A stretch of DNA of 64,000 bases, from the NCBI GenBank assembly GCA_019828545.1, contig JACVRA010000313.1:1-64000 (forward strand), given 5' to 3'. Origin of the DNA: Paracamarosporium sp. OC-R06-R3 (lineage: Eukaryota > Ascomycota > Dothideomycetes > Pleosporales > Didymosphaeriaceae). Made by a program: the position numbers and the translations under genes. Positions 20,336-32,131 of this stretch are shown here, in pieces (the stretch's first letter is position 1; every line of letters starts with the position of its first letter). Under the pieces are notes generated by a model. That model had not been told where the DNA came from. It saw only the letters and a list, made by a program, of their open reading frames with translations, and made no database searches.

Positions 20336-21948
20336 TCATGGGTATCTTAGAATCTCATCCTCATCCTCCTCTTCCCTAAGCAGCACCGGGCTCAAAGGCA
20401 TGATTGGGCTCAACACTGGACTTAATGTTGCGCCTGAAACTCGTCTGTGGCTCGACATGAACGTAGTCTCTGATGTTCGTCTCGGGCTTGACATCATGGT
20501 TGCCTCACTCAATCTCCACTCAATCTCCTTGGGACTATCGACCAGGGTTGGTGAACTCCCTAAACTTCCGATACTCGTTACTGTCTCTAGCATGTCGCCC
20601 TTCTCACAACAACCGGCCTCCTCGTACCTGTCGAGACTGTTCCTGCGGCTCGGCTTGCGGGATCTTGATTTGAAAGACCGGCTTTTCTTTTGTAGAACAG
20701 CAGGTTTAAGGCGCTTCTGCGTCCCTGAGTCGAGGAAGTCTCCTGATCGAGCGAGCGAGGAAGAGAAGTCAGCCGTAAGGCAGGGTATGATCTTGTTAAG
20801 GATTCTCCGCGGGCGACTCGCCACATGGGTAATAGTTGACGAGTTCGAATTGCTCCATTGCCAATCACTCCGAAACTCACGCTCTATAGGCGTGGCCTTC
20901 GTCTTGAAGTTGAATACCCAACGCGTAACTAGACCGCGCAAAATCGGGATATTGGCCACGATGATGGCTACGTTATTCTCGATGTGACTGATGCAATAGT
21001 CGATCGGGTAGGTCCAGTCCGTTTTAAACGAGGTGAAAAGCCGGTCGCGATACGTAAGGTAAATCTTAGCGGCGCCAATGGCGGTAACACTGCGATTGTA
21101 TTAGAGAAGGATGTGCGAAGATGTAACGGTGACAACTCACGCTAAGCTCGAGGTAAAGACCGCCAACACCACTAGCCGTGATCGAAGTCTCGCACTCATC
21201 ATGCGGCGAACAATAATGAAAGGAATTGGAAAGATCAGGAGATCCGTGAGGAGATTCGCACAAGTGACCCAGATCAGCATCTCGCCCATTCGATGTCGGT
21301 TTAAGCAGTGCAGCCCTCCAAAAGTCCGTGGTTTATATGTGTTCCCTGTCAGCGGCGGACAGATAAAGATGTACAGACACCACGGGATCAGAGCGCTTCC
21401 GATCGTAAAAGCAAGTATGCCGTATAGAGTCTTCTTCATCCATTCGATAACGGAGCCAGCTCGCAAGAGGAGAAGTATGATCGACGCTTTGACAAGTGGG
21501 AGTATTGGGATGTTAAGGAGGTTGAATGCCATGAGGACCTGAAATAATTAGAATCTTTACTTCAGATGGCCAAGAAATACCCACTTGGTAATATTCATCG
21601 TAGTTTGGCTCTATATCATTTGGCGGAACCTGCCATATGTGTATGCCGACGTGCCACATTTTCACATCTGCGAAGAAGTCAGAAAAACATAGATAGAGGT
21701 TTACATGCTACTAACGCTTGTATGAAGGCCCAATTAGTGCCAAAGAGAGTATTGTAGGGAAAACGATAAGCCAGTCGTCTACAGAATATTAGCACTGCGC
21801 AGTCAGACGGCGCGCTCCACTCACCCCATCCTAATCGCAGATTGAGCTTTCGTCTCGTGTATATTCTGAGCGCGACAAATATTGTGGCCAGTACTGGCGT
21901 GAAGCTAATCACAGCCAGGCAAGTATCTTGGAGCGGATACCTGGGCAT
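20336..21948 (-). pseudogene. Second rhodopsin-domain membrane protein gene, with an apparent frameshift
   Basis: Five minus-strand exons: 21825-21948, 21705-21778, 21585-21667, 21141-21538 and 20336-21089. The start ATG is at 21948 (MPRYPLQDTCL). Family marks are RLGWDDWLIVFP across the first junction, MWHVGIHIWQVPPND, KASIILLLLRAGSVIEW and LLIFPIPFI. The tail is long, Ser/Arg-rich and ends acidic. In exon 2 the good start DDWLIV and the good end NWAFIQALVAY are in different frames; one extra G in tttgg near 21744-21748 would join them and make the total 478 codons. Intron 2 is only 37 nt, short for this genome. Either the gene has decayed by one base or the assembly dropped a homopolymer base. 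The alternative, retaining intron 1, keeps a frame open but loses the conserved DDW motif. Confidence 0.72.
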
Positions 21949-24900
21949 CTTGACGGCGAGGTGGCCTCGACAAAAGTTCGCGAAACACACATCGCGCGGT
22001 TGCGCGCGCGGGCAGGCTCATATAATAGCTTGGGCGGCACCACATTCGTGTGGGTATTAATCCCGGTCCACTCTGTCCGGCTGCCCGCGCCTGGCTTTTC
22101 CCCCGCAATAAACAAGGGCCTGTATATTAAACGACGGCCGCAAGGTAGTGATCACCCCGGTTAACAAGGTACCGGTTCACGTGGGCACCATAATATGTGA
22201 AGAGCATGCTAGTCATCTGAATAAAGGATTCTCTTCCGATCTATAGTGACATGGACCGGTTCTGCGCCAGCAGATGAGTTGACGTGGATTCTTCCGGCAT
22301 TTCGACAATGAGCGACAGCTGCCGCTTGATCGGGAGGAACAGGGCCCGACTTCCAGGTCTGAAGCATGGCTTGAAGGATGCAACGTAGTACGAGCCTTCT
22401 TCAGTGCTAAGGTGTCTCGCCTGAGTGCAGCGTTCTGGAAACGGCTGAGGCATAGCGGGGTTTCCTCAATACTCGATCGACATTCGCGCTAGCCTTTAAA
22501 CTGTAGCATCTGGTCGTAAGACGAATTGACGCTGGTCTTGATGGACGAATCCTCCGAGGACGCAGTTCTGTTTCTCAATTAGATGTAAGGGGAGATGGCA
22601 AAGGAAAAAGTGGGAGGCAAATCGTCTCACGATACGCTGCCGAGTAACATGAAGGTCCCACATTTGACAGTGACAGCTTACAGGATGCAAGCCACCCCAG
22701 ACACTTTCTGGTAATTGGTGGCTCCTCCCAGGAACGCGCAGTCGCACAAGCAAGCTCGGCCGGAAGGACTAAGCGTAGTTTCCAAGCAACGAAAGCCGGC
22801 ATACTGCGGCAGCTGGTCGCAGGTTGCTCATATAGATAGTATTATACCAAAAGCCTCTCCACGAATCCGCTTCAGACGCAAAGAAGCGTATGACGCAACC
22901 AATGTACCGAGGCCCGCTGCAGTGCGAGCCCGGTTGTTCAATACCACGAGAGAACGGCTTTGCTTTTCGGCTTCTACACGTGATGAAGATATTTAGCCCG
23001 TAGTTACAAAAACAGCCAGGTACATTGGGTAGTTGTGCTGCACATGGAGACCTTGTTTTTTTTTAAGGATACGAATGCGTTCAAGCCCCAGAGGTTAATA
23101 CTCGATCGTCTCCGTTCAATCTGGTGTGAAAGAATAATGACAGAAATTGAAGGACAGCGAGATTCGCACGTGAGCTAATTCACGTGGCTTCAGATCGTAA
23201 TGGGTTTAGAGTAACAATCCGGAGTGTCGCTCCTTTCGCTCCGGAGCGACACCCCATCACTCCGGAGCGGAGTGAGCAACGCTCCTCTTACTTATGCTCT
23301 TTTTACCCACGCTCAGATCCGGAGTACGCGCACACCATAGTCCTCCCCCATCACTGCTAATCACGTATTTGTAGGGACAGCCACCAGTAGCACGTGATTC
23401 ACGTGGACTTCCCGATCCTAGAAGTTGTAAAACCATCAATTCATGAAGGCATGCACCGACAATTCGATGTGTTTACAATTTCTAGTGCATTCATAGTCCT
23501 AAAATCGTTTGCGCACAACCTATCTAAGCTGCTTTGAAGCGATATCGCACTCGTTGAGGATTTACCACCATGCACTCCCTACGTACACACTGAGCATTCG
23601 AAACACGTCTTCTCGTCACGCCCGCTATCCATATGACTTTGATTCGTTTTGCCCCAACGCAGTGTTTTTAGAGGTAGCGACAAGGGCAAGAATAACGCTG
23701 CTTTGTCCCCAAGTGCGTGTAGTGTGCCAACATGCCCGGACCATTGCAGCTACTTTTGCTTCTGAGAACGATGGTCTGTATTTATCTGCTTGCCGAAAGT
23801 TGTGTTAGGGGCGCAGATTATTTTGCTTTTCAACAAGGGTCCTTTGCCCGTTCTCAGCTAAATTCACGTTGAGCACTTTCCAAATTTACAATCCACAGCC
23901 GCCATAACTTGAAATCCTGGCCGCATTACGTTTTAAGTGTACCCGTGCAATTTGATTGCAGGAGACAGAAGGTATTGGTCTCATAGGTCCGGTGTCCTCG
24001 CGAACTGCAGCCTCGCATCCTCCACGTGCGGAGATTGATCCTGGGACTGAGTAGTACTACAGACTTCCCAGGTGTATGCTCCTCATATTGAGTCCTCATG
24101 TGGCGCATTGGGCTGCCCTTGGCACGCAAGCATATGCACTGATAAGTTGAACGGTACGCCGAAATGGTGGGCAGACTATCTACACGTCACAAAAACTAAC
24201 GCAACATTGAAACCGAAGAGCAAGAACAACTTCAGCCAACCTGAAAGCTGTGTCGCGAAGTTTTTGCGTTTGAGCGATCCGTGAGGATATGGATTTGATC
24301 CATGCGCTACCCACAGAATGCATTACCTTCCCAGCAGAATATGAGTTCAAGATGCCTGGCAGATCATATTTTGATCGACAGGCCTCGAACGTCTGGCAGG
24401 ATAGTCTCCCTGACCTCGGTCATCGCAAGTTATCCGAATTGCATGGCCGTGCTTCAGCCACGCGCACTGCATAACGTGCACACGATAACCGCAGCACGAA
24501 CGTCGTCGGGCTAAAATCTGGGTTTACACAAAGGAACAATACTAACGGCGTTCGCTTAAGGTTGAGACAAGATCGATCTAACATATCTGCTTATGTTCGA
24601 GATGGGAACGATCATAGTGGGCGATGTTTCCGTGGCTTTGTATCAAGCGGACCTTGGGCAAACGGGGATCCCATGTAGGAACAACCGGGCTCCGATGGAT
24701 GATTATGACCAGTGCAGGGGTCCGCTTTGTGAAGTCGCCCACCTACATCGAGCGGCTGGTTGCCTTAATTTTAAGCAAAGAGAACGTTGCAGTAGTATTA
24801 TGAAGCGCTAGAAAAGTGGTCTGCTCAAGTGGCTTGTTTTCTCTGGTGCCCAAGTGATCAATTTCGGACGAAAATGACATGAGAGCCCCTGCAGAAGTGC

Positions 24901-25518
24901 AGCGCCAGCTCAGTTTTGAAGTTAGCGACCAGCGATTCGCTTAACACCTCAAACCCGCCGGCGATCACGGCGCCAACGCATTCCCCCAGCGCGTTTCGAA
25001 CGATATCCACAATTCTCCGTCTACGCTGCAGCTTATTCGTCGAGCAACCTCCTCATCTGTCTGTTTCGACCCCCATTGCTGGCACCTCCGCAAGCCACAG
25101 CTGCCAAAGTGGGCAGGACGCCACGGGCAGGAGCGTCGGACTCCCCTTTGTTAATCTTAGTCCGTATTTTGTCTGCATCAAGCACCTTCGCGCCTACATG
25201 TGGGTATCGAAGCGAATCGAGAAGTTTGATCTTTGCGCTCGGGTGATCCACGAGGCGTTCGTCCAGACGCCCGCGTGGGCACCCGCAGCCACGAGTTCCG
25301 GCATACAAAATGATGTCTACGCCCCAGAATACCATGTCTCACACGGTCTCGCTCATTTTTTTTGGCTTCCGGTACAGGAGTACCATCCAGTCTTTCTTTT
25401 TCAAACCACACTCATTTGAAGAGTCTGAGACTCATCCCTTCTTTCAGTGTTTGATATATTTGACCGACCTTGATTTATCGCTCCTTGAATACTTTCAGCC
25501 AAATCAAGCTCCTATACG
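21949..25518. other. Gene-free stretch of about 3.6 kb
   Basis: The longest gene-free part of the window. It holds the palindrome cluster at 23166-23405, described separately. The other frames in it are short, overlap on both strands and lack domains. The last 150 bp before 25519 are pyrimidine-rich, as in promoters of well expressed fungal genes. Confidence 0.5.
23166..23405. repeat. Cluster of palindromes (CACGTGA pairs around CTCCGGAG hairpins)
   Basis: Inside 240 bp there are four perfect inverted repeats: cacgtga/tcacgtg at 23167-23186 (6-nt gap), gtgtcgctcc/ggagcgacac at 23224-23252 (9-nt gap), cactccg/cggagtg at 23258-23274 (3-nt gap), and cacgtga/tcacgtg again at 23391-23405 (1-nt gap). 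gctccggagc at 23238-23247 is itself a palindrome. The outer elements are near copies of one another. It may be a remnant of a small inverted-repeat element or a regulatory cluster. Confidence 0.5.
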
Positions 25519-26952
25519 ATGCATTCCAACATCTTCGCCATTACAGCTGCTCTAGCTGCCACTGTCACGGCATTTGACTGCCATGGCCCTTACTTCAGCT
25601 TTTACAACCGTCATGGTCCTGCTATGAGCTCACAAAGGCTCGACCCTGCGCTCTTCCCTGGACAACAGAGCCCTCACATGCACGATTTCGATGGTGGAAA
25701 TGCTCTCAGTGCCGATGTGTCCTATGAGAGCCTTCAGGGTTCCGACTGCACTACTGCGCGCATCAAGCCGGACAAGAGCTTGTACTGGCGCCCCGCTCTT
25801 TATTGGGATGGAAACAACACCGGTCTCTACCCCGTGCCAAACTCCTTCCTCAAGGTCTACTACAAGTTTGGTGACTCCGATGGCGCCAAGGCGAAGAACA
25901 TCTCTGAGTTCCCTGAAGATTTTGCTATGATTGCTGGTGATCCATTCAGACGTTCGGAGGACACAAAGAACGAACCTGGTATTGACTGGACTTGCATTGC
26001 TGAAGACTACTCGAGAATCACGGCCAAGGGTTTCCCTACAGGATTCACTTCGTGCGGGCAAGGCTTGACCACCCAGCTCACCTTTCCTGCCTGCTGGAAT
26101 GGACAGACGCTCGATCCCAAGAACCCGAGCGCACATATGGCCTACCCGTCCGCAGGTGGTGCGGGTATTGACGCCTGCCCAGAAGGTTTCCAAGCTGCTC
26201 GTTTCCCTAGCATCTTCATTGAATTCTGGTGGGATGTCAAAGCCTTCGATGGACAATATGGTGCAAACGACAACCCCTGGGTCCTTGCTCAAGGCGATCC
26301 TACAGGCTACGGTATGCATGCCGACTTCAAGAATGGCTGGGAAAAGGGCATTCTCGCAAAGGCCACCTCTGATGATGGTTACTGCAACTGTGGATGTGGA
26401 TGTGGTGAGGACCAGATGAGAGAGTGCTTTGGCACCGACAAGGTTAACAGCGATGCTGATATCACCACTTGTGCCGCAAAATCTGCCTTCGCTGATGAGG
26501 GTGGTGTTGTCGAGAAGCTCCCGGGCTGCAACCCACTTCAGGCTGGCCCTGAGGATGCTACAGCTGTTTCTGGACCCGATTGCACTGCTGCTGCTGACAA
26601 CGGTGCCGTGGAGCCTGCCACCTCTGCTGTTGCATCCGCCACCAGCGCCGCCGTCTCTCAAGCTTCATCTGCTGCGTAAGTGTAACACCTCGCTCACTTA
26701 GCACAACACATTTCTAACGTATGATGCAGCTCCGAAGCCTCCGAGGCCGCTTCAAGCATCGTCGCGAGTGTCACCTCGCTCATCGCTACCGTACAGGACG
26801 CCGAGACGACAGCTCCTCCAGCAAACGTTGAGAGCAGTGAATGCGCCTACGCAACCACCGTAACTGTTACACCGCCCGCGGTCACCGTCACCGTTACTGC
26901 GTCAGGCCGTCATCACATCAAGCACAAGAGGCACGGCAGATACTACTACTAG
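25519..26952 (+). CDS. DUF1996-domain secreted protein
   Basis: Exons 25519-26675 and 26730-26952 (54-nt intron) give 459 residues. A signal peptide (IFAITAALAATVTA) is followed by the DUF1996 domain, here from about residue 30 to 280, with typical blocks SPHMHDFDGGNA, LYWRPALYWDGN, FTSCGQGLTTQLTFPACWNG and FPSIFIEFWWDV. A Cys-rich part follows (DDGYCNCGCGCGEDQM). Then comes an Ala/Ser/Val-rich tail that starts at the splice junction and a Val-Thr-rich piece (TVTVTPPAVTVTVT). The end is unusual: His/Lys/Arg followed by three Tyr (HKRHGRYYY). DUF1996 proteins are fungal and extracellular, of unknown biochemical role. The exon codes read as clean, strongly biased coding sequence, which suggests good expression. 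Confidence 0.93.
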
Positions 26953-29412
26953 ATGTTGCCGTCTACGACATCTGGAGCAAAGGGAGTGAATTGGCGCTAG
27001 TGGACTGGGGGTACACTTTAGAGTGGTGTCTTCCCACCAACTTAGGTGATTTCTTTCGACGCATCGTCGCATCTTTAGACTTGGTTACGATTCTCATTGT
27101 ATATTTTTACTTGCTTGAACGCAAGACCCGATCACATACGATCGCTTCACTTCGAATTGAAAACTTTTCAGACTATCACAATCATGCTCCCTGTATGCTG
27201 TGCACTTCTCAATTAGGAATCACATAACCAACGAAGGGGTCCATGAGGGTTACATCCGACGTGCTTCCTACCGAGCCGCGGCGTTGCCGATTGTTGACGA
27301 AGGATCACCCTGCTTGTAGATGTGCCTTATGGACGCGAGTCAGGTGGCTAATTATGCAAATCAAGTGAGGATAAAAAAAGTTTTTCAAAAGAGATTAGCC
27401 ACGTTTCAGTACCTAAATCGTGGCGCAGAAATCGAACCCTGGGGCTTCGGCAGACCCGGTAGGATTACTGGAGCATGTCACCACACCGATCGATTGATTC
27501 AGGTCATTCGGGAGCTTACTAGAACATCGGCTTAATAGCGACAGAGATTCAGCATTACTATGTAGGAGATTGAACATAGAGCGTTAGTGCCTGTTCGTGA
27601 CATAAGGTGGTCTGCTTCCTACTAGATACGTTGCGTTCGAGAACACTTAAGCTATTGTAAACCGTCTCTACTCAATCATATCGTCTACAATAAAAGCAAA
27701 TTTTCAAGCCAAGCCGTTCCAATGAATGGATCATTTAAAATACAGCGGTTTTGTTGTTCGCTGTATTGTCTTCACTAATGACAATGCATTGGTTATCAGG
27801 GGAAACTGCACGTCGCGATTCAGCATCCACGGCACAGAAACTGTATTTGCTTCTTTATAATGCCAGTGCTTTCAATCTATGAATTCTCGACCATACATGC
27901 GTGAGATGATAGGGGACCATTGACTCAAATGAGTCAATCTCCCAACGAGGACCAGCAGCACAAAGGTGAACCTCGGTAGCAGGTGCGGAATCCCCGAGAT
28001 TGCAGTGCTCTGCAGCGATGGGCGCAGAGCATAATGATGACTGATCCGGACTTCGAATTCAAATAGCCTTTCGCTAGCGCTACGTAGACGGGGCGTCGGG
28101 AGGAGACACGGTGCCGTCGGTGTGCAGGGCCTACATGGCAGCCGGAAACCTTATCTCGACGCTTGTCAACGTAGTCTGCATGGTAACACAGCCTGTCCCG
28201 CTCATATCGGAAGATTCGTGTCGCCGGTAAGCTCTCGGGCCTTAGATAGTGCACAAGGCATTCATTCATAAGTACCGATGCCCGCAACTGGAAATCATTA
28301 TTATGGCATTACATACGGTCCTAAAGGATAAAGACTAGATGACGGTGCATACTATCGAATATCCATTGAACATCGTCTTAACAACCCCAGATTAGCTATA
28401 TCGGTAATAAGGAGCATCGTAAGATTCAGTCTCCTACAGCCTTCAGATTCAGTCTAGGAGATTTCTCTGGCGTACACAATATATCTCAAGGCCAGTCATA
28501 GCACATTTTGAAAAAGCCTCAATCTACAGAATTGTGGTCCAGTCGCAAGGGAAACCCTTCGTTTCGAGATCGAAGTAGGAGTACTTTGCAGTGCCGTCAT
28601 GCTGGTTCATCTCAAGGCAACGGCTAGTAAAATTGGGTCGTAAGGCCATGCTGCGATGCCAACCGTTTCCATAAGGGTTATACAAATCCGTTATGGAGCC
28701 CAGCTCCATTAGGTTGAGGTTTCGTTCAGAGCCTTATAAAGTAGTACGTAGCTTGTGCCACGTTTTGCCTTTTCTTGAAACCGGTCCATAACAAACGACT
28801 AACGTTAATTATCCTGGGTAGAGTTGACCTTGAACCGTCATTAAAAGTCTCTTTATAGGACGACCTATATTGATTTTCACTGCGGTTACCGTAGGCTATT
28901 TTTAGAAACGCTACTTGATTATCGTCGCGGCACACTTGGTGGGTGTTTATAGCAACATGTTACCACTAGATAGTAGAAATACGTCGTGAAGCTTCTTCAT
29001 GTAGTCAGTACAGTCGTTATATAGAATATTGCGACCCGATCTTCGTAGGCATGGTGCAGCGCGGCATGTCCTAACTATTGGTTCCTGACTAGTTATCGGA
29101 CTAAAGCACATCTCAGCCACAACAAGCCTCTCAGCTCTCAGGGACAAAAATAACTAAACTAGCCGGCTTTCTCCTTGCGCAACAGCTGTCAAACCATCCT
29201 TTCGCTCCAGTCTATTCAATTGCAATCTACCATCCCAAATTAAACTCCTCTGGACCTCCGCTTCACCGCTCGTCCCAAAAGAGCCACGCGTCCGCCTCAC
29301 CGCTTGCCCCACCACCCCGCGAAAGCACCCTCGACAGCAGACTTCGAGCTGCGATAACACGACTGCGCTTTGCCAATCTTCAGACGAGAATAGTAGACTC
29401 AGACCAGACACA
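26953..29412. other. Gene-free stretch of about 2.5 kb
   Basis: No domain or splice-supported frame was seen. agattcagtct is repeated at about 28422 and 28445. A GGTTCGATT-like motif (minus strand near 27435) resembles a tRNA T-loop, but no acceptor, D or anticodon arm fits. Confidence 0.45.
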
Positions 29413-30085
29413 ATGTCTCTCCTCGCCCCCGTTACCGACGACTCAATGCCGCTCTTCAGCGCATCCCTCATCTCGCCCGAAGTCGCCTCACAACTCCCAG
29501 AAGGTTACACAATCCGGCCGCTGCAGCGAGGCGACTACGCAAAAGGCTTTCTAGACGTGCTTCGCGTGCTCACCACTGTTGGCGACGTCACAGAAGAGGT
29601 ATGCCCCGACCGACGTCATTATCCCTACCCCGGCGCGCCCCTTGCATCTGAGAACAACAAACGTCCGTAACAAAAGAATGGTAGCTGACATGTACGTGTG
29701 ACTCTAGCAATGGAACCAGCGCTACGAATGGCTCGCACAGCACAACGACCAGTACTTCCTCCTCTCGATCCTCGACTCTTCCTCGCGCGTCGTCGGTACC
29801 GGCGCCCTCATCGTCGAGCGCAAGTTCATCCATAACCTCGGTCTCGTCGGCCACATCGAGGACATTGCTGTCGCGAAGGACCAGCAGGGCAAGAAACTTG
29901 GACTGCGCGTCATCCAAGCGCTGGACTATGTCGCTGAGAAGGTTGGCTGCTACAAGAGCATTTTGGATTGTTCGGAAGCGAACGAGGGGTTCTATGTTAA
30001 GTGTGGTTTCAGGAGGGCGGGGCTGGAGATGGCGCATTACTATGGAGAGTCGAAGCCTAAGGGTGGTGCAGCGAAGGGGCAGTAG
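29413..30085 (+). CDS. GNA1: Glucosamine 6-phosphate N-acetyltransferase
   Basis: Two exons, 29413-29598 and 29708-30085 (109-nt intron), encode 187 residues. It belongs to the GNAT fold and transfers acetyl from acetyl-CoA to glucosamine 6-phosphate, a step towards UDP-GlcNAc used for chitin, N-glycans and GPI anchors. Diagnostic parts are YTIRPLQRGDYAKGF, VVGTGALIVERKFIHNLG, the beta-bulge HIEDIAVAKDQQGKKLG, which holds the pyrophosphate-binding loop, and the C-terminal CSEANEGFYVKCGF. The length is close to the usual 150-190 residues. A second ATG at 29446 could also serve. It converges with the MFS gene, only 137 bp apart at the stop codons. Confidence 0.95.
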
Positions 30086-30222
30086 GATGAGGGGCATTGG
30101 GAGAGAGGGAGGCTGTAGGGACATGTCACGATCATGAAGATGATAGACTTGGTTGAACATGGCTGCATTTAGACGCCTTCACGAGGATTGGTACATAACG
30201 ATTTCAACGGTTGGACAGGGAT

Positions 30223-32131
30223 CTAGTCTGGCTGTGCGATTTGTCGCCGTGCCGCCTGCCGCATGAGATATACATTCCGGTATGGAGGCGGTTCTTCAGA
30301 CGCCGGATCCACGCCTGATAGCACGACGAACGCAGGCGTCTGACGTTCGAAATTCAATTTCTGAATCTCCTTCCTGATGTATTTTCTTTCTGCACGCGCT
30401 TCTCTGTGCTCTGCGATTCTTTCTCGAACACTCCTCCGAGGGGGCTCATCTGCAGACGTATGCGCAGGCGTTCTATCGCATCGTCAACCCGAAAAGCTCG
30501 AAGTAACCCACGCCGCAAAATCACTTACTGTGCTCCGATTTTGCCCGTCCCACTCCTGGCCTTCTGGATGGTCCGCTTTCCCGCGTCCACGAGATCGAAA
30601 TCGATATTGATCCATTGTCGCGATTTGATTTGCTGATCCGATTCACTCTCCGATGAGACCTTGATCAGCGTAGGAAGACAGAGCCACAAGATCAAGCACA
30701 AAGCTAGGATGGCGAGGATAATTGGTTGGAGGATAGTAACGCCTTTGGCTTGAGCTAGAGCACCAACACCAAAGGGGAGGACGGCTGCACCGCCTCCACC
30801 GAATGCTGCTGCGAAGCCGATAGCAGAGACATGGAGGTGCGCGGGTAGGGCTTTGGTCGCTGCGACGACTGCAGCTGGAAAAAGGGGCCCAAGAAAGAAT
30901 CCTTGGAACGAGACTGCCACGGCGGAAACGCTGAAAGAGGGGACGAGCCAGAAGATAAGCTGACAGAGCATCGCGCCGAGGATGTATAGCTGGACCGTTT
31001 TTAGTGGAAAGTTTAACGGTTGAACGAGCAAGCCAACTTACCGTCACAGCGAATTTCTCTCCCAGCTTTGGAGTCAAGAAGCCTAGCAAAAAGCGCCCAA
31101 GTGCAATGCCTGTCCAGAAACCAGTGGCCACCATTCCAGAAGCAAAAGCCTCGCCAGCACGTTCGCGCCGCATGAAGGTCACAATCCAGCCTCCCAAAGC
31201 GACTTCAATGCCTACGTAGCATAGAAGGAAGAGAGACACCACCCATGTAACATGACTCTTGAGAGATTCCTGGAGTCGACTGTCCTTTGTGGATTCAGTA
31301 CGGGGCCGAGATTCGCGGTAGACACGACCAGAGACAGGCCAAAAAGCCCATGCTGAAGTGACGAGCTCTATCACGCCACCGCCGAGCTATGAACTTTGTA
31401 AGCAGTGAGTGGTGTGTCAGAGTTGGTTCGAATACGCACCAGAATGTAGTAAAACGCATACCAAGGCCAACCCGCCTTGGTAATCAAATTCGTAGCCGTT
31501 AGTGGACTCAGCACTGCACCTATCCCATAAAGCCCATGCAAGAAGCCAAGAATCTCGTTCGAGTTCGCCATATTTCCGAAATAGGCGTTCCATGCAGCAT
31601 CCTCGAGGCCGTTGCCAAACCCGACGAGCATGAAAATGACCACGAAGGCGGGGTAGGGTGGGTGGAGGGAAAGACCGAGCCATCCACCAATATGACATAC
31701 GGGGCCTATAATAGCGACACCGCGTTGGCCAAAATGAACGTGTACCCAGTTGTTGAGCAGGGCGGAGGCCGCATATCCTACGAGCGGGGAGAGGAAGACC
31801 AGGGAAACGACAATGTAAGAGAGGCCAAAGTATTCTTCAATCTACATCCGTTAGCTATTGTCATTCCTATGCTGAACGTACTCACATAGGGAATCATCAC
31901 TCCGTATGCTGCATCGTTTGCTCCCATCAACATGAAAGCGAAAAAGGTGGCGCACGTTCGTGCAATGTTGACTTTGGGGTGGTTCCATCGCTCTACGACA
32001 CTTACGGTGGTGGAAGGCTGTGGAAGGAACTCTGCTGGGTCATTGTTCTCTGTAATGGGAACCTGTTCATTGGAACTTCCGCCTACGGGCTGGAGTTCGA
32101 CCGAGGTTTGTGATGAGCTTGAGGAAACCAT
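30223..32131 (-). CDS. MFS transporter, fucose-permease-like (BSC6 group)
   Basis: Exons 31886-32131, 31440-31841, 31042-31386, 30529-30989 and 30223-30472 join in phase to 567 residues; the introns are 44, 53, 52 and 56 nt. The hydrophilic N-terminus is followed by twelve hydrophobic segments; FAFMLMGANDAAYGVMIPY, FGNGLEDAAWNAYFGNMAN and GFWTGIALGRFLLGF are typical of the FHS subfamily. It sits in a membrane and should move a small solute, perhaps a sugar, by proton coupling; the substrate is unknown. Exon 4 could end at its own stop (30525), but a perfect donor gtaagt overlaps this stop, and the frame after the 56-nt intron stays open for 83 codons with a charged composition. I therefore prefer the longer cytoplasmic tail, with less certainty for exon 5. 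Confidence 0.85.

Noticed and set aside
20310..20987. Plus-strand frame of 225 codons
   Set aside because: Antisense to the last exon of the second rhodopsin-domain gene, which has clear family sequence upstream.
25630..26661. Long open frame of 343 codons on the minus strand, opposite the DUF1996 gene
   Set aside because: It is a shadow of the strongly codon-biased plus-strand gene; it has no domain and the plus strand has a signal peptide, family motifs and a fitting intron.
27400..27480. GGTTCGA-like motif on the minus strand suggesting a tRNA
   Set aside because: No acceptor stem, D-arm or anticodon arm can be folded around it.
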